From: Nitrosarchaeum sp.
GTDB lineage: Archaea > Thermoproteota > Nitrososphaeria > Nitrososphaerales > Nitrosopumilaceae
Length of the DNA: 7,142 bases
Direction: 5' to 3'
Assembly (NCBI GenBank): GCA_009697485.1
Contig: SICY01000039.1
Span: forward strand, 1 to 7,142
The notes below the pieces were generated by a model. That model searched no databases and was not told where the DNA came from. It saw only the letters and a list, made by a program, of their open reading frames with translations. Position 1 is the stretch's first letter. The number at the start of each line of letters is the position of its first letter. Position numbers and translations under genes: made by a program. Of this stretch, positions 1 to 7,034 are shown in pieces.

Positions 1-805
1 TCATTCTAAAATTCATTACAGTTACAGTTTGATCTTTATCCCTAAATCCAAAGTACTCCTCATCAGAATTCTCAACATATTCCATTTTTTGTTTTGTTTG
101 AAGACTATTCAATCTAATCAGAGTATCACGAATATCCTTTGCACGCTCAAATTGTTGTGACTCTGCAGCTTGTGTCATTTCTTCTTTTAATTTTTTTGTA
201 AAAATTTGGGTTTGATTTTTTCCTTTTAGGACTTCTTCTAATGCAGACACATGTTGTATGTATTTGTCTTGAGCGTCTTTGAATTCACATGGACCTTCAC
301 AATTTCCCAAATGGTATTCCAAACAGACTTTTTTTGGTAATTGTTTACAGATTCTAATTTGAAATGCTTTTCGTAAAGTACCGATAGTAAGTAGCTTTGA
401 GCTGCCTTTCATAAATGGGCCAAAGATTTTTCCACCACCTAGAAATTTTCCATCGTGTGTTCGTCTTGCAACAAGTAGTCTAGGGTATTTCTCATTTGAT
501 ATTCTAAGATAGGTGTAGCGTTGTTGATCTTTTAATTCAATGTTAAACTTGGGCCTATGTTTTTTTATCATATTGGATTCTAAAAGAAATGCTTCGCTTT
601 CATTATCAGTTAAAACAAATTCAATATCAGAAATGTTTTCTACAAGCTTTTGTGTTTTATAGTTTTGATTTTTTAAAAAATATGACCTTACTCTGTTTTT
701 TAGATTTTTTGCCTTACCAATATAGATAATTTTTTTATCATAATCCTTCATCAAATAGATGCCTGGATTTGATGGGATGTGGATTTTTGAAATATCAAAA
801 GTCAT
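1..805 (-). CDS. uvrC: UvrC, excinuclease ABC subunit C (N-terminal 268 residues, cut by window edge)
   Basis: UvrC is the nuclease of UvrABC nucleotide excision repair; it binds the UvrB-DNA pre-incision complex and cuts both sides of the lesion. Translation from the ATG at 803-805 gives 268 residues before the left window edge. Visible parts are: a GIY-YIG nuclease domain (about 10-95) with G15-I16-Y17 and Y28-I29-G30, plus K31, R38, E76 and N88, which match the known active-site positions of the family; four cysteines C153, C161, C169 and C173 that fit the UvrC iron-sulfur cluster site; and a UVR helical hairpin (about 205-238) that would contact UvrB. The C-terminal RNase H-like nuclease and HhH domains lie outside the window. 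The start overlaps the uvrA stop as ATGA (802-805) and has no Shine-Dalgarno sequence, so it is probably translated by coupling. The incomplete end is due to the window, not to a mutation. Confidence 0.97.
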   Translation of the reverse strand, partial: MTFDISKIHIPSNPGIYLMKDYDKKIIYIGKAKNLKNRVRSYFLKNQNYKTQKLVENISDIEFVLTDNESEAFLLESNMIKKHRPKFNIELKDQQRYTYLRISNEKYPRLLVARRTHDGKFLGGGKIFGPFMKGSSKLLTIGTLRKAFQIRICKQLPKKVCLEYHLGNCEGPCEFKDAQDKYIQHVSALEEVLKGKNQTQIFTKKLKEEMTQAAESQQFERAKDIRDTLIRLNSLQTKQKMEYVENSDEEYFGFRDKDQTVTVMNFRM

Positions 806-3621
806 TGCTTTAGTAATTTTTTGAGATATTTTCCAGTATAGCTTCCAGGTGCTTTTGCAACTTGAATAGGCGTGCCCACAGCGACTATTTTGCCGCCCTC
901 ATCGCCACCTTCAGGTCCCAAGTCAATTAACCAGTCAGAGTTTTTGATTACATCCATGTTGTGCTCAATTACCAGTACAGTATTTCCCAAATTTACCAAC
1001 CTGTTTAACACATCAAGTAGTTTTTGGACATCTGCAAAATGTAATCCGGTGGTAGGCTCATCAAGAATGTAAAACGTTTTTCCCGTTCCTCTTTTGGATA
1101 ATTCAGATGCTAGTTTTACTCTTTGTGCTTCTCCACCAGACAAAGTAGTAGATGATTGCCCTAGCTTGATGTACCCCAACCCAACATCAAAAATAGTTTG
1201 TAATTTTCTTCTAATTGAAGGAATGTTTTCAAAAAATTGTAGTGCCTCATAAACTGTCATATCCAATATATCGGAGATATTTTTCCCCTTATACAAAACT
1301 GAAAGAGTTTCAGAGTTGTATCGCTTGCCTTTACATTCATCGCACTTTACATAAACATCAGACAAAAATTGCATCTCAATTTGTTTTACGCCATCGCCAT
1401 CACAGGCAAAACATCTTCCATCTGCCACATTAAAGGAGAATTGTCCTAGTGAGTATCCTCTTTCTTTTGATAATTCTGTATTTGCATATAATTCTCTTAT
1501 AAAAGTAAATACGCCGATGTATGTTGCAGGATTAGAACGTGGGGTTCGCCCAATTGGGGATTGATCAATTGCGATCACCTTATCAATATTTTCAAGACCT
1601 AAAATTTCGCTATGACTTCCAGATTTTACAGTAGACTGGTAAAAGTGACTTTCAAGAGATTTTAATAAAATATCATTTATCAAAGTAGATTTTCCAGAAC
1701 CAGATACACCAGTTACAGAAACAAAAAGACCCAGTGGAATCTCCACATCAATGTTTTTTAGATTATTTTCAGATGCTCCTTTGATAATTAATGAGCCAGA
1801 TCTGTTACGTATTTTTCCTTCGAGTTTTATCAATGAATTATTTTTCAAATAATCTCCAGTCACAGATTTATGACCATTAAGAATTTGGCCAATAGTTCCT
1901 TCAAAGACTACATTTCCTCCATGCACCCCTGCACCTGGACCCAAATCCACAATCCAGTCTGAATTTCGTATAACTTCTTCGTCATGCTCCACTACAATTA
2001 CAGTATTTCCAAGATTTCGTAGCTTTGTTAGCGTTTTAATGAGACGCTCATTATCACGCTGATGTAATCCAATTGTAGGCTCATCAAGAACATACAAGAC
2101 TCCAGTAAGATTAGACCCAATCTGAGTTGCTAATCTAATCCTTTGAGATTCACCACCAGACAAAGTAGAGCTTAATCTATTTAATGTAAGATAGTTTAAT
2201 CCCACATTCATTAAAAATTCTAATCTTTCTTTAATTTCTTTAAGGACCTCTCGTGCAATGTATTGTTCATTTTCAGTTAACGTTAATGTAGAGAAAAAAT
2301 CATAGCAATGATCAATCGATAAATCACAAACATCCATAATTCCCTTATCGTTGACTTTGACTGCCAATGACTCTGGTTTTAATTTTTTTCCATTACACAC
2401 AGTACAAGGTGTATCTAGCATGAATTGTTTTAGCCATTCACGTTTTGATTCAGAATCAGTTTCCATAAAAGAGCGTTGAAGATTAACTAACACCCCCTCA
2501 AATGCATTAGTATATTGCCAAGAAGAATCACCGGATTTAGAACTGTATTTAAAATCAATCAGATCATTAGAGCCATGTAAAATAATTCGAAGATGTTTGG
2601 GCGTTATTTTTTCAATAGGAGTCATTAAATCAAAACCAAACTTTTTCCCAACAGCCCTTAATGCTTGTTTTCTAAATGCAGAAAATCGTCCACTCCATGG
2701 AACAATTGCACCATCTAAAATTGATTTACTCTTATCAGGAATTACAAGGTCTGCATCAAATTCCATTTTTATGCCCAACCCATTACATGCTTTACACATT
2801 CCAAATGGAGAATTAAATGAGAATGTTCTTGGCTCTAGCTCACCAATTGTCAATCCACAATAAGGGCATGCGTTGTTTTGTGAAAAAATTTTTTCTGATT
2901 TTTCAGAGGAAATCATAACATCTCCTTTTGATGCCTTGATTGCAGTTTGTATTGCCTCAAATAGTCTAGATCTTTCAGATTTTTCTGTCTGTATTCTATC
3001 TACTACAATCTCAATATTGTGCCATTTCTGTCTGTCAAGGGTTGGAAACTGCTCATCTAGGCTCAAAATCTCCCCATCTAGGCGTATTCTAGAGTATCCG
3101 TCTTTTTTTATCTGTTCAAATAATTTCTCATATGTTCCTTTTTTTCTCTGAATAATTGGAGATAGAATTAGGATTTTTTGGCCAGCAAAGTCTTTGAGAA
3201 TAGAATCACAAATAGTCTCAACTGATTGACTAGATATTTTTCTAGAGCAATTTGTACAATACGGAATTCCAATTCTTGCATAAAGCAATCTCATGTAATC
3301 ATAGATTTCAGTGGTTGTTCCAACAGTAGAGCGAGGATTCTTACTTGTAGTTTTTTGTTGAATAGATATAGCAGGAGAAAGTCCTTCTATGGAATCAACA
3401 TCGGGTTTGTCCATTATTTCAAGAAACTGTCTGGCATAAGCAGAAAGTGATTCTACATAACGTCTCTGTCCTTCAGCATATATTGTATCAAAAGCTAAAG
3501 TGGATTTTCCAGAGCCAGATAATCCAGTAATAACAACAAGATTATTTTTTGGAATATCAACATCAATGTTTTTTAGATTGTGATGTCTGGCACCACGAAT
3601 TTTTAATTTATTTTCTGCCAT
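802..3621 (-). CDS. uvrA: UvrA, excinuclease ABC subunit A (damage-sensing ABC ATPase)
   Basis: UvrA is the dimeric ATPase that scans DNA for helix distortion and loads UvrB. The 939 residues match the usual bacterial length (about 940), so the gene is complete. Module I has Walker A GLSGSGKST (33-41), a zinc site C252/C255...C276/C279, ABC signature LSGGESQR (487-494) and Walker B LDEPT (512-516). Module II has Walker A GVSGSGKST (638-646), a zinc site C737/C740...C760/C763, signature LSGGEAQR (827-834) and LDEPT (853-857). The UvrB-binding region and the insertion domain (about 125-400) are present. There are extra CxxC pairs at C122/C125 and C406/C409. The ATG at 3619-3621 lies inside the end of uvrB (14 bp overlap). 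An AGGAGA at 3634-3639 lies 12 nt upstream, which is a rather long spacing for a Shine-Dalgarno site. The stop shares ATGA with the uvrC start. No key residue is missing. Confidence 0.99.
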   Translation of the reverse strand: MAENKLKIRGARHHNLKNIDVDIPKNNLVVITGLSGSGKSTLAFDTIYAEGQRRYVESLSAYARQFLEIMDKPDVDSIEGLSPAISIQQKTTSKNPRSTVGTTTEIYDYMRLLYARIGIPYCTNCSRKISSQSVETICDSILKDFAGQKILILSPIIQRKKGTYEKLFEQIKKDGYSRIRLDGEILSLDEQFPTLDRQKWHNIEIVVDRIQTEKSERSRLFEAIQTAIKASKGDVMISSEKSEKIFSQNNACPYCGLTIGELEPRTFSFNSPFGMCKACNGLGIKMEFDADLVIPDKSKSILDGAIVPWSGRFSAFRKQALRAVGKKFGFDLMTPIEKITPKHLRIILHGSNDLIDFKYSSKSGDSSWQYTNAFEGVLVNLQRSFMETDSESKREWLKQFMLDTPCTVCNGKKLKPESLAVKVNDKGIMDVCDLSIDHCYDFFSTLTLTENEQYIAREVLKEIKERLEFLMNVGLNYLTLNRLSSTLSGGESQRIRLATQIGSNLTGVLYVLDEPTIGLHQRDNERLIKTLTKLRNLGNTVIVVEHDEEVIRNSDWIVDLGPGAGVHGGNVVFEGTIGQILNGHKSVTGDYLKNNSLIKLEGKIRNRSGSLIIKGASENNLKNIDVEIPLGLFVSVTGVSGSGKSTLINDILLKSLESHFYQSTVKSGSHSEILGLENIDKVIAIDQSPIGRTPRSNPATYIGVFTFIRELYANTELSKERGYSLGQFSFNVADGRCFACDGDGVKQIEMQFLSDVYVKCDECKGKRYNSETLSVLYKGKNISDILDMTVYEALQFFENIPSIRRKLQTIFDVGLGYIKLGQSSTTLSGGEAQRVKLASELSKRGTGKTFYILDEPTTGLHFADVQKLLDVLNRLVNLGNTVLVIEHNMDVIKNSDWLIDLGPEGGDEGGKIVAVGTPIQVAKAPGSYTGKYLKKLLKQ

Positions 3622-5560
3622 CTTTGAATTTAATCTCCTTTTCTAGTCTTTTTATTCTATCTCGGCATTCAATTGCACGCTCAAAATCTAATTCTTCAGA
3701 ATATTTTTTCATCTGAGAGTCTAGTTCAATAATATCAGTAGCAAGATCATGTATTGATTTTAGTTTAGATTCATCTAATGTTGTAACTTGTTCAGGAACT
3801 GATTTTATGATTGTCTGTGGAGTTATGTTGTGCTCTTTGTTGTATTGTATTTGTTTTTCTTTACGTCTTTTTGTTTCATCTATGGCATGAGACATTGATT
3901 TTGTAATGTTATCGGCATACATAATTACAGAACCATTTACATTTCTTGCAGCTCTTCCAAATGTTTGAATCAAGCTAGTAAAGTTTCTCAGAAATCCTTC
4001 CTTGTCTGCATCTAAAATTGCAACTAGTGAAACCTCGGGAATATCCAAGCCCTCCCTTAACAAATTGATTCCAACTAGAACATCAAATTCTCCTAATCGT
4101 AATTGTCGAATTAATTCTGTTCTTTGCAATCCTTCTATTTCAGAGTGCATGTATCTCACCTTCACCTGTTTTTTTGAAAGATATTCAGCAAGGTCTTCAG
4201 CCATCCGCTTTGTCAGAGTAGTGACTAAAACACGCTCATTTTTGGCTGCTCTTTTGGCAATTTCTTGAATTAAATCATCCATTTGGTTTTTTGTAGGCCT
4301 AATCTCCACTGCTGGATCAAGTAATCCTGTAGGTCTTACTAGCTGCTCTGCTATTTGAGATGATATTTTTTTCTCATATTCGCTGGGAGTTGCAGATACA
4401 AAAATTGCGTTTTTTAGATAATTCTCAAATTCTTCAAATTTTAATGGTCTGTTATCATATGCACTTGGCAGGCGAAAACCATATGTCACTAGTTCTTTTT
4501 TTCTTGAATAGTCACCTTTGTACATTCCATGTAGTTGTGGCAAAGTAACATGGGATTCATCAATTACAAGTAGATAGTCATCTCCAAAAAAATCCATCAA
4601 ACAAAATGCTTTCTCGCCAGGTTGTCTTCCATCAAAATGCCTTGAATAATTTTCAATTCCTGAGCAATAACCTAATTCCTCTATCATCTCTAAATCATAT
4701 TTTGTTCTCATTTCCAGTCTTTGTTTTTCTAATTCATTTAGCTCTGGCAGGCGTTTTTCCAGCTCATCTTTAATTGAAAGTACAGCCTTTTCTCTAACAT
4801 CTTTTGCAATCAAATAGTGTTTTGCAGGAAAAATTTTCATCTGAGTAACTTTACGTTTTTCTTTAAGCGATATATTATCAAGCAATGTAATTTTTTCTAC
4901 ATCATCACCAAACATTGAAATTCGTACAATATCTTCAGAATATGCAGGGACGATATCTATTGTATCACCCTTTACTCTAAAATTACCAGGAGCCACTTCT
5001 GTATCATTTCTTTCATATCTTGCGTCAATGAATTTTTTTATTAGTTCATTTCTTTTTATTACATCGCCGGCATTAATTGTAATTGCCAAGTCTTCCCAGT
5101 CCTGAGGATTGCCAAGTGAATAGATACAAGACACTGTTGAGACAATAATTGTAGGATCTCCAGATAGCAGCATTGCAGTTGCCTCTAATCGTAATTTTTC
5201 AATTTTTTCATTGATTTGTGTGTCTTTTTCAATATAGGTATCTGTTTGAGGCATATAGCTTTCAGGCTGATAATAATCATAGTATGATACAAAATAGCCT
5301 ACATTATTTTTTGGAAAAAACTGCTTTAATTCAGAATATAGTTGGGCAGCCAAAGTTTTATTGTGAGATATGACCAATGTGTTTTTTCCAGTTCTTGCAA
5401 TTACATTTGCAATAGAAAATGTCTTTCCACTGCCAGTTACTCCAAGTAATGTCTGAATTGTTTTCTTTTTTACACCTTCAACTAGGGCATCTATTGCTTG
5501 GGGTTGATCACCAGTAGGTTCAAACTCGGATACTAGTTCAAATTTATGAATTTGTTGCAA
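3608..5560 (-). CDS. uvrB: UvrB, excinuclease ABC subunit B (damage-verifying helicase)
   Basis: UvrB receives DNA from UvrA, verifies the lesion with its beta-hairpin and recruits UvrC. The protein is 650 residues, close to the family's usual length of about 660-670. Visible features are Walker A GVTGSGKT (40-47), the Tyr-rich beta-hairpin (about 93-113, YYDYYQPESY), helicase motif II DESH (334-337), motif III SATPS (389-393), motif V region GINLLREGLDIPE (497-509), motif VI QTFGRAARN (532-540) and a C-terminal UVR domain (about 614-645) that pairs with UvrC. The start is the TTG at 5558-5560: an in-frame TAA lies two codons upstream and there is no ATG before residue 103, deep in the ATPase core. 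A TATA-like TTTAAA at 5585-5590 would place transcription initiation at the TTG itself. It is the first gene of the uvrB-uvrA-uvrC unit, and its last 14 bp overlap uvrA. Confidence 0.98.
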   Translation of the reverse strand: MQQIHKFELVSEFEPTGDQPQAIDALVEGVKKKTIQTLLGVTGSGKTFSIANVIARTGKNTLVISHNKTLAAQLYSELKQFFPKNNVGYFVSYYDYYQPESYMPQTDTYIEKDTQINEKIEKLRLEATAMLLSGDPTIIVSTVSCIYSLGNPQDWEDLAITINAGDVIKRNELIKKFIDARYERNDTEVAPGNFRVKGDTIDIVPAYSEDIVRISMFGDDVEKITLLDNISLKEKRKVTQMKIFPAKHYLIAKDVREKAVLSIKDELEKRLPELNELEKQRLEMRTKYDLEMIEELGYCSGIENYSRHFDGRQPGEKAFCLMDFFGDDYLLVIDESHVTLPQLHGMYKGDYSRKKELVTYGFRLPSAYDNRPLKFEEFENYLKNAIFVSATPSEYEKKISSQIAEQLVRPTGLLDPAVEIRPTKNQMDDLIQEIAKRAAKNERVLVTTLTKRMAEDLAEYLSKKQVKVRYMHSEIEGLQRTELIRQLRLGEFDVLVGINLLREGLDIPEVSLVAILDADKEGFLRNFTSLIQTFGRAARNVNGSVIMYADNITKSMSHAIDETKRRKEKQIQYNKEHNITPQTIIKSVPEQVTTLDESKLKSIHDLATDIIELDSQMKKYSEELDFERAIECRDRIKRLEKEIKFKDGRK

Positions 5561-5584
5561 CAGTTACGATCATCCAAAACTGAA

Positions 5585-5590
5585 TTTAAA
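5585..5590 (-). promoter_or_regulatory. Candidate TATA box for the uvrBAC operon
   Basis: TTTAAA is centred about 27 bp upstream of the uvrB TTG start, the spacing expected between an archaeal TATA box and the transcription start. This implies a leaderless mRNA. A second AT-rich element (TTATTTAT, about 5604-5611) could instead start transcription about 20 nt further upstream. I see no clear purine-rich BRE. The gap of 55 bp after the upstream flavoprotein gene is short, so read-through from that gene is also possible. Confidence 0.4.
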
Positions 5591-5615
5591 GCAATGGGGA
5601 TATCATAAATAATTC

Positions 5616-6248
5616 CTACCAAATAGGTTCATCAACCATTTGTAATCCATTTTCAGTTATCTCAAATCCCATAATTTTCAAAGTCTCTTTAGCAGTAGGA
5701 GAATTTCTTTTCAATATTTTTTCTGCCAAATCCATTCTACTTTCGATACGCATGTGTTGCCCAATTTTGTATTTTCCATAAAGTGTGTCAGGAATAACTT
5801 TGATTACTGCAACACTATCTAAAACGCTCATAGTAGATTGGATTGGATCATATCCTCCTTCTGGCTGATATTTTTTCATAAGACCATTTAGTGCAAGTGT
5901 TTTTTCTTCTCTATCTGTTACTAGTGATGCTGTTCCCTTGATTACAATGCTGATGTATAATGTATCTGCAAGTGATGCATCTTTTGGATCTTCAAAATAG
6001 GAAGGCAGAAACTCTAGTTCCCTATCAACTTCAAAACCAGCTTTGTTGTTTCGATTGATATTGTTGATTTTTTCACCTTTGATATGAGAATGCATGTATA
6101 CAGAATCATTTAGAAAAACAAAATTCATGGGGATTATTTGAGGGTATCCATTCTCATCAATACTGGAAATTCGTCCAACATGTTCTTGGTTCAAAAATTC
6201 TTGGATTTTTTGAGATGACTTTATTTGTAAGATTCCAACTAGTTGCAA
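5616..6248 (-). CDS. FMN-binding split-barrel protein, pyridoxamine 5'-phosphate oxidase-like
   Basis: This is a predicted cytoplasmic flavin-binding protein of the PPOX-like split-barrel superfamily (NimA-type / Pyridox_ox_2 group); its substrate cannot be told from the sequence. From the TTG at 6246-6248 it is 210 residues. The N-terminal half carries the family pattern: HVGRISSIDENGYPQIIPMNF (residues 23-43), then MHSHIKGEKINNI and a Phe-Glu-Val-Asp strand, as in proteins where this region contacts the FMN phosphate. A second strand set (IVIKGTASLVTD) is followed by a helix ending LMKKYQPEGGYD. A charged tail of about 45 residues (MRIESRMDLAEKI onward) is less typical. No signal peptide or membrane segment is seen. 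The frame stays open further upstream, and a TTG at 6264-6266 would add six residues. I prefer 6248 because the TATA box at 6271-6278 lies about 26 bp upstream of it. The neighbour uvrB is co-directional, but no functional link is evident. Confidence 0.82.
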   Translation of the reverse strand: MQLVGILQIKSSQKIQEFLNQEHVGRISSIDENGYPQIIPMNFVFLNDSVYMHSHIKGEKINNINRNNKAGFEVDRELEFLPSYFEDPKDASLADTLYISIVIKGTASLVTDREEKTLALNGLMKKYQPEGGYDPIQSTMSVLDSVAVIKVIPDTLYGKYKIGQHMRIESRMDLAEKILKRNSPTAKETLKIMGFEITENGLQMVDEPIW

Positions 6249-6270
6249 TAAGGTTATTTTTATCAATAAT

Positions 6271-6278
6271 ATTATAAA
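6271..6278 (-). promoter_or_regulatory. TATA box of the flavoprotein gene
   Basis: Read on the minus strand, TTTATAAT is a near-perfect archaeal box A. Its centre is about 26 bp upstream of the TTG at 6248, so transcription should begin at or next to that start codon (leaderless). The alternative TTG at 6266 is only about 8 bp from the box and would not be included in the transcript. Confidence 0.5.
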
Positions 6279-6294
6279 TCCAGATCCTAAATCT

Positions 6295-6302
6295 CTAAAA
6301 TA
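6295..6302 (+). promoter_or_regulatory. Candidate TATA box of the small Lys-rich gene
   Basis: CTAAAATA is centred about 25 bp upstream of the ATG at 6324. The same eight bases recur at 6566-6573 upstream of the winged-helix gene. The box lies back-to-back with the TATA box of the flavoprotein gene on the other strand, making 6249-6323 a divergent promoter region. Confidence 0.35.
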
Positions 6303-6323
6303 CCAGTTGGTTAAAGAAAAATC

Positions 6324-6553
6324 ATGAATGATCCTTATCTAAATGACCTAAAAAATGAATTCAGAAAATATTCATCAGAACTAAAAATATTAAAGAAAAA
6401 TCTCTTAAAATCAAATTCATCTGAAGAACAATCAAAAATTATAAAAAAATAGACAATATTGCAAAAGAGATGGAAAAAAATCAAAGACGGTCAGTCAAAG
6501 TAACAAAATCAAGATTAAAAGAAAAAAGCAAATCAAAAAAAGACTTACAATAG
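6324..6553 (+). pseudogene. Small Lys-rich, probably helical protein with a -1 frame break at an A7 run
   Basis: I do not recognise this gene. Frame 1 runs from the ATG at 6324 for 42 codons (MNDPYLNDLKNEFRKYSSEL...) and ends in the TAG at 6450-6452, directly after seven A's (6443-6449). If one A is read twice, translation continues as IDNIAKEMEKNQRRSVKVTK... to the TAG at 6551-6553, giving a 76-residue product. The composite is charged and Lys/Glu-rich with a likely helical or coiled-coil first half (K/E/L/I spacing) and a very basic Ser-Lys tail. The second frame has a stop at 6422-6424, so the two open frames overlap only at 6425-6452, and the A7 run lies there. The break could be a real one-base deletion, a sequencing or assembly error in the homopolymer, or a programmed or slippage-dependent frameshift; the type 'pseudogene' is used only to flag the break. 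Because A-rich DNA rarely contains stops, coding status is itself uncertain. Confidence 0.5.
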
Positions 6554-6565
6554 TTACCAAAATTC

Positions 6566-6575
6566 CTAAAATATA
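6566..6575 (+). promoter_or_regulatory. Candidate TATA box of the winged-helix gene
   Basis: CTAAAATATA is centred about 27 bp upstream of the TTG at 6598, again placing the expected transcription start at the start codon. It lies in the 44 bp gap after the small Lys-rich gene, suggesting separate transcription of the two genes. Confidence 0.4.
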
Positions 6576-6597
6576 GGATAAATGTAGAGCAAGAGAG

Positions 6598-7023
6598 TTG
6601 GACGAAAGAGAAGAAGCACGATCAAGGGCAACAAATTTGGCACTTAAAGTTCTAGAGGAATGGGGAACTAATTCAAGATTCATTTGGTTTAGAGAGTTAC
6701 ATAGAATTACAAATATTGACAAAGGATTACTAAGAAACATTCTCAGTGATTTGAAAAAATCAAAAGAAGTCAAAGAGATGCATGGCACAAATAATAGAAT
6801 ATTTTTTTGCCTAAGAAAATACTATACAAAATGTCACGACATAGAATTTAGATTTAAAGGAAAACCAATAATGCTCAGAGACGGAAGTAAAGTCAAAATA
6901 ATACAAGGTGAAACTAACTCCACAGCACGTACCAGAAAAAGATTAGAAAAGCAACAAAAAAGGCGACAAGTGAAATCATACACTAGAATGAAAAGCAGAA
7001 ACAGACGACCACATAAATCATAA
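6598..7023 (+). CDS. Small winged-helix-like protein with basic C-terminal tail, function unknown
   Basis: The product has 141 residues. Residues about 12-75 look like a winged helix-turn-helix: a first helix (ATNLALKVLEEW), a Phe/Trp-containing segment, a helix (RELHRITNID), a probable recognition helix (KGLLRNILSDLKKSKEV), and a wing strand ending NRIFFCLRKYY. A middle segment (about 80-105) has strand-like FRFKGKPIMLRDGSKVKII. The last 33 residues hold many Arg/Lys and almost no acidic residues, suiting DNA or RNA contact. This is a structure-based guess; I recognise no named family. Start choice is firm: an in-frame TAG lies at 6574-6576, the TTG at 6598-6600 is the only start-like codon after it, and the next Met is residue 61. 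It is convergent with the minus-strand gene ending at 7035, with only 11 bp between stops. It might be a transcriptional regulator or a nucleic-acid-binding protein. Confidence 0.75.
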   Translation: MDEREEARSRATNLALKVLEEWGTNSRFIWFRELHRITNIDKGLLRNILSDLKKSKEVKEMHGTNNRIFFCLRKYYTKCHDIEFRFKGKPIMLRDGSKVKIIQGETNSTARTRKRLEKQQKRRQVKSYTRMKSRNRRPHKS

Positions 7024-7034
7024 ATTAATCAGTA

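Noticed and set aside
1039..2161. Near-identical short repeats: GTAGGCTCATCAAGAA at 1052-1067 and 2075-2090, and CCACCAGACAAAGTAG at 1133-1148 and 2153-2168
   Set aside because: They encode the Walker B (LDEPT) and ABC signature (LSGG) motifs of the two ATPase modules of UvrA, 340-341 codons apart. This ancient internal duplication explains them without a mobile or recombination repeat.
872..3450. Several plus-strand open frames of 66-92 codons inside uvrA
   Set aside because: They are shadows on the strand opposite a complete, well-conserved uvrA gene, and their composition resembles no known family.
4002..4548. Two plus-strand open frames (88 and 62 codons) inside uvrB
   Set aside because: They are antisense shadows of uvrB, whose frame and motifs are fully intact.
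5544..5573. Nine-codon frame (ATG at 5571-5573, MIVTVATNS) overlapping the uvrB start, as a possible leader peptide
   Set aside because: Its ATG lies between the preferred TATA box and the predicted transcription start, so it should not be in the mRNA. It regains interest only if transcription begins from the upstream element near 5604-5611.
6582..6587. Minimal ATG-TAG start-stop upstream of the winged-helix gene
   Set aside because: It lies upstream of the expected transcription start at about 6598 and is likely chance in AT-rich sequence.
6495..6788. Minus-strand open frame of 97 codons with a hydrophobic Leu/Ile-rich end
   Set aside because: It is antisense to the winged-helix gene and the Lys-rich gene. 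The 'membrane' segment is the complement of A-rich Lys codons, and no promoter or family match is evident.
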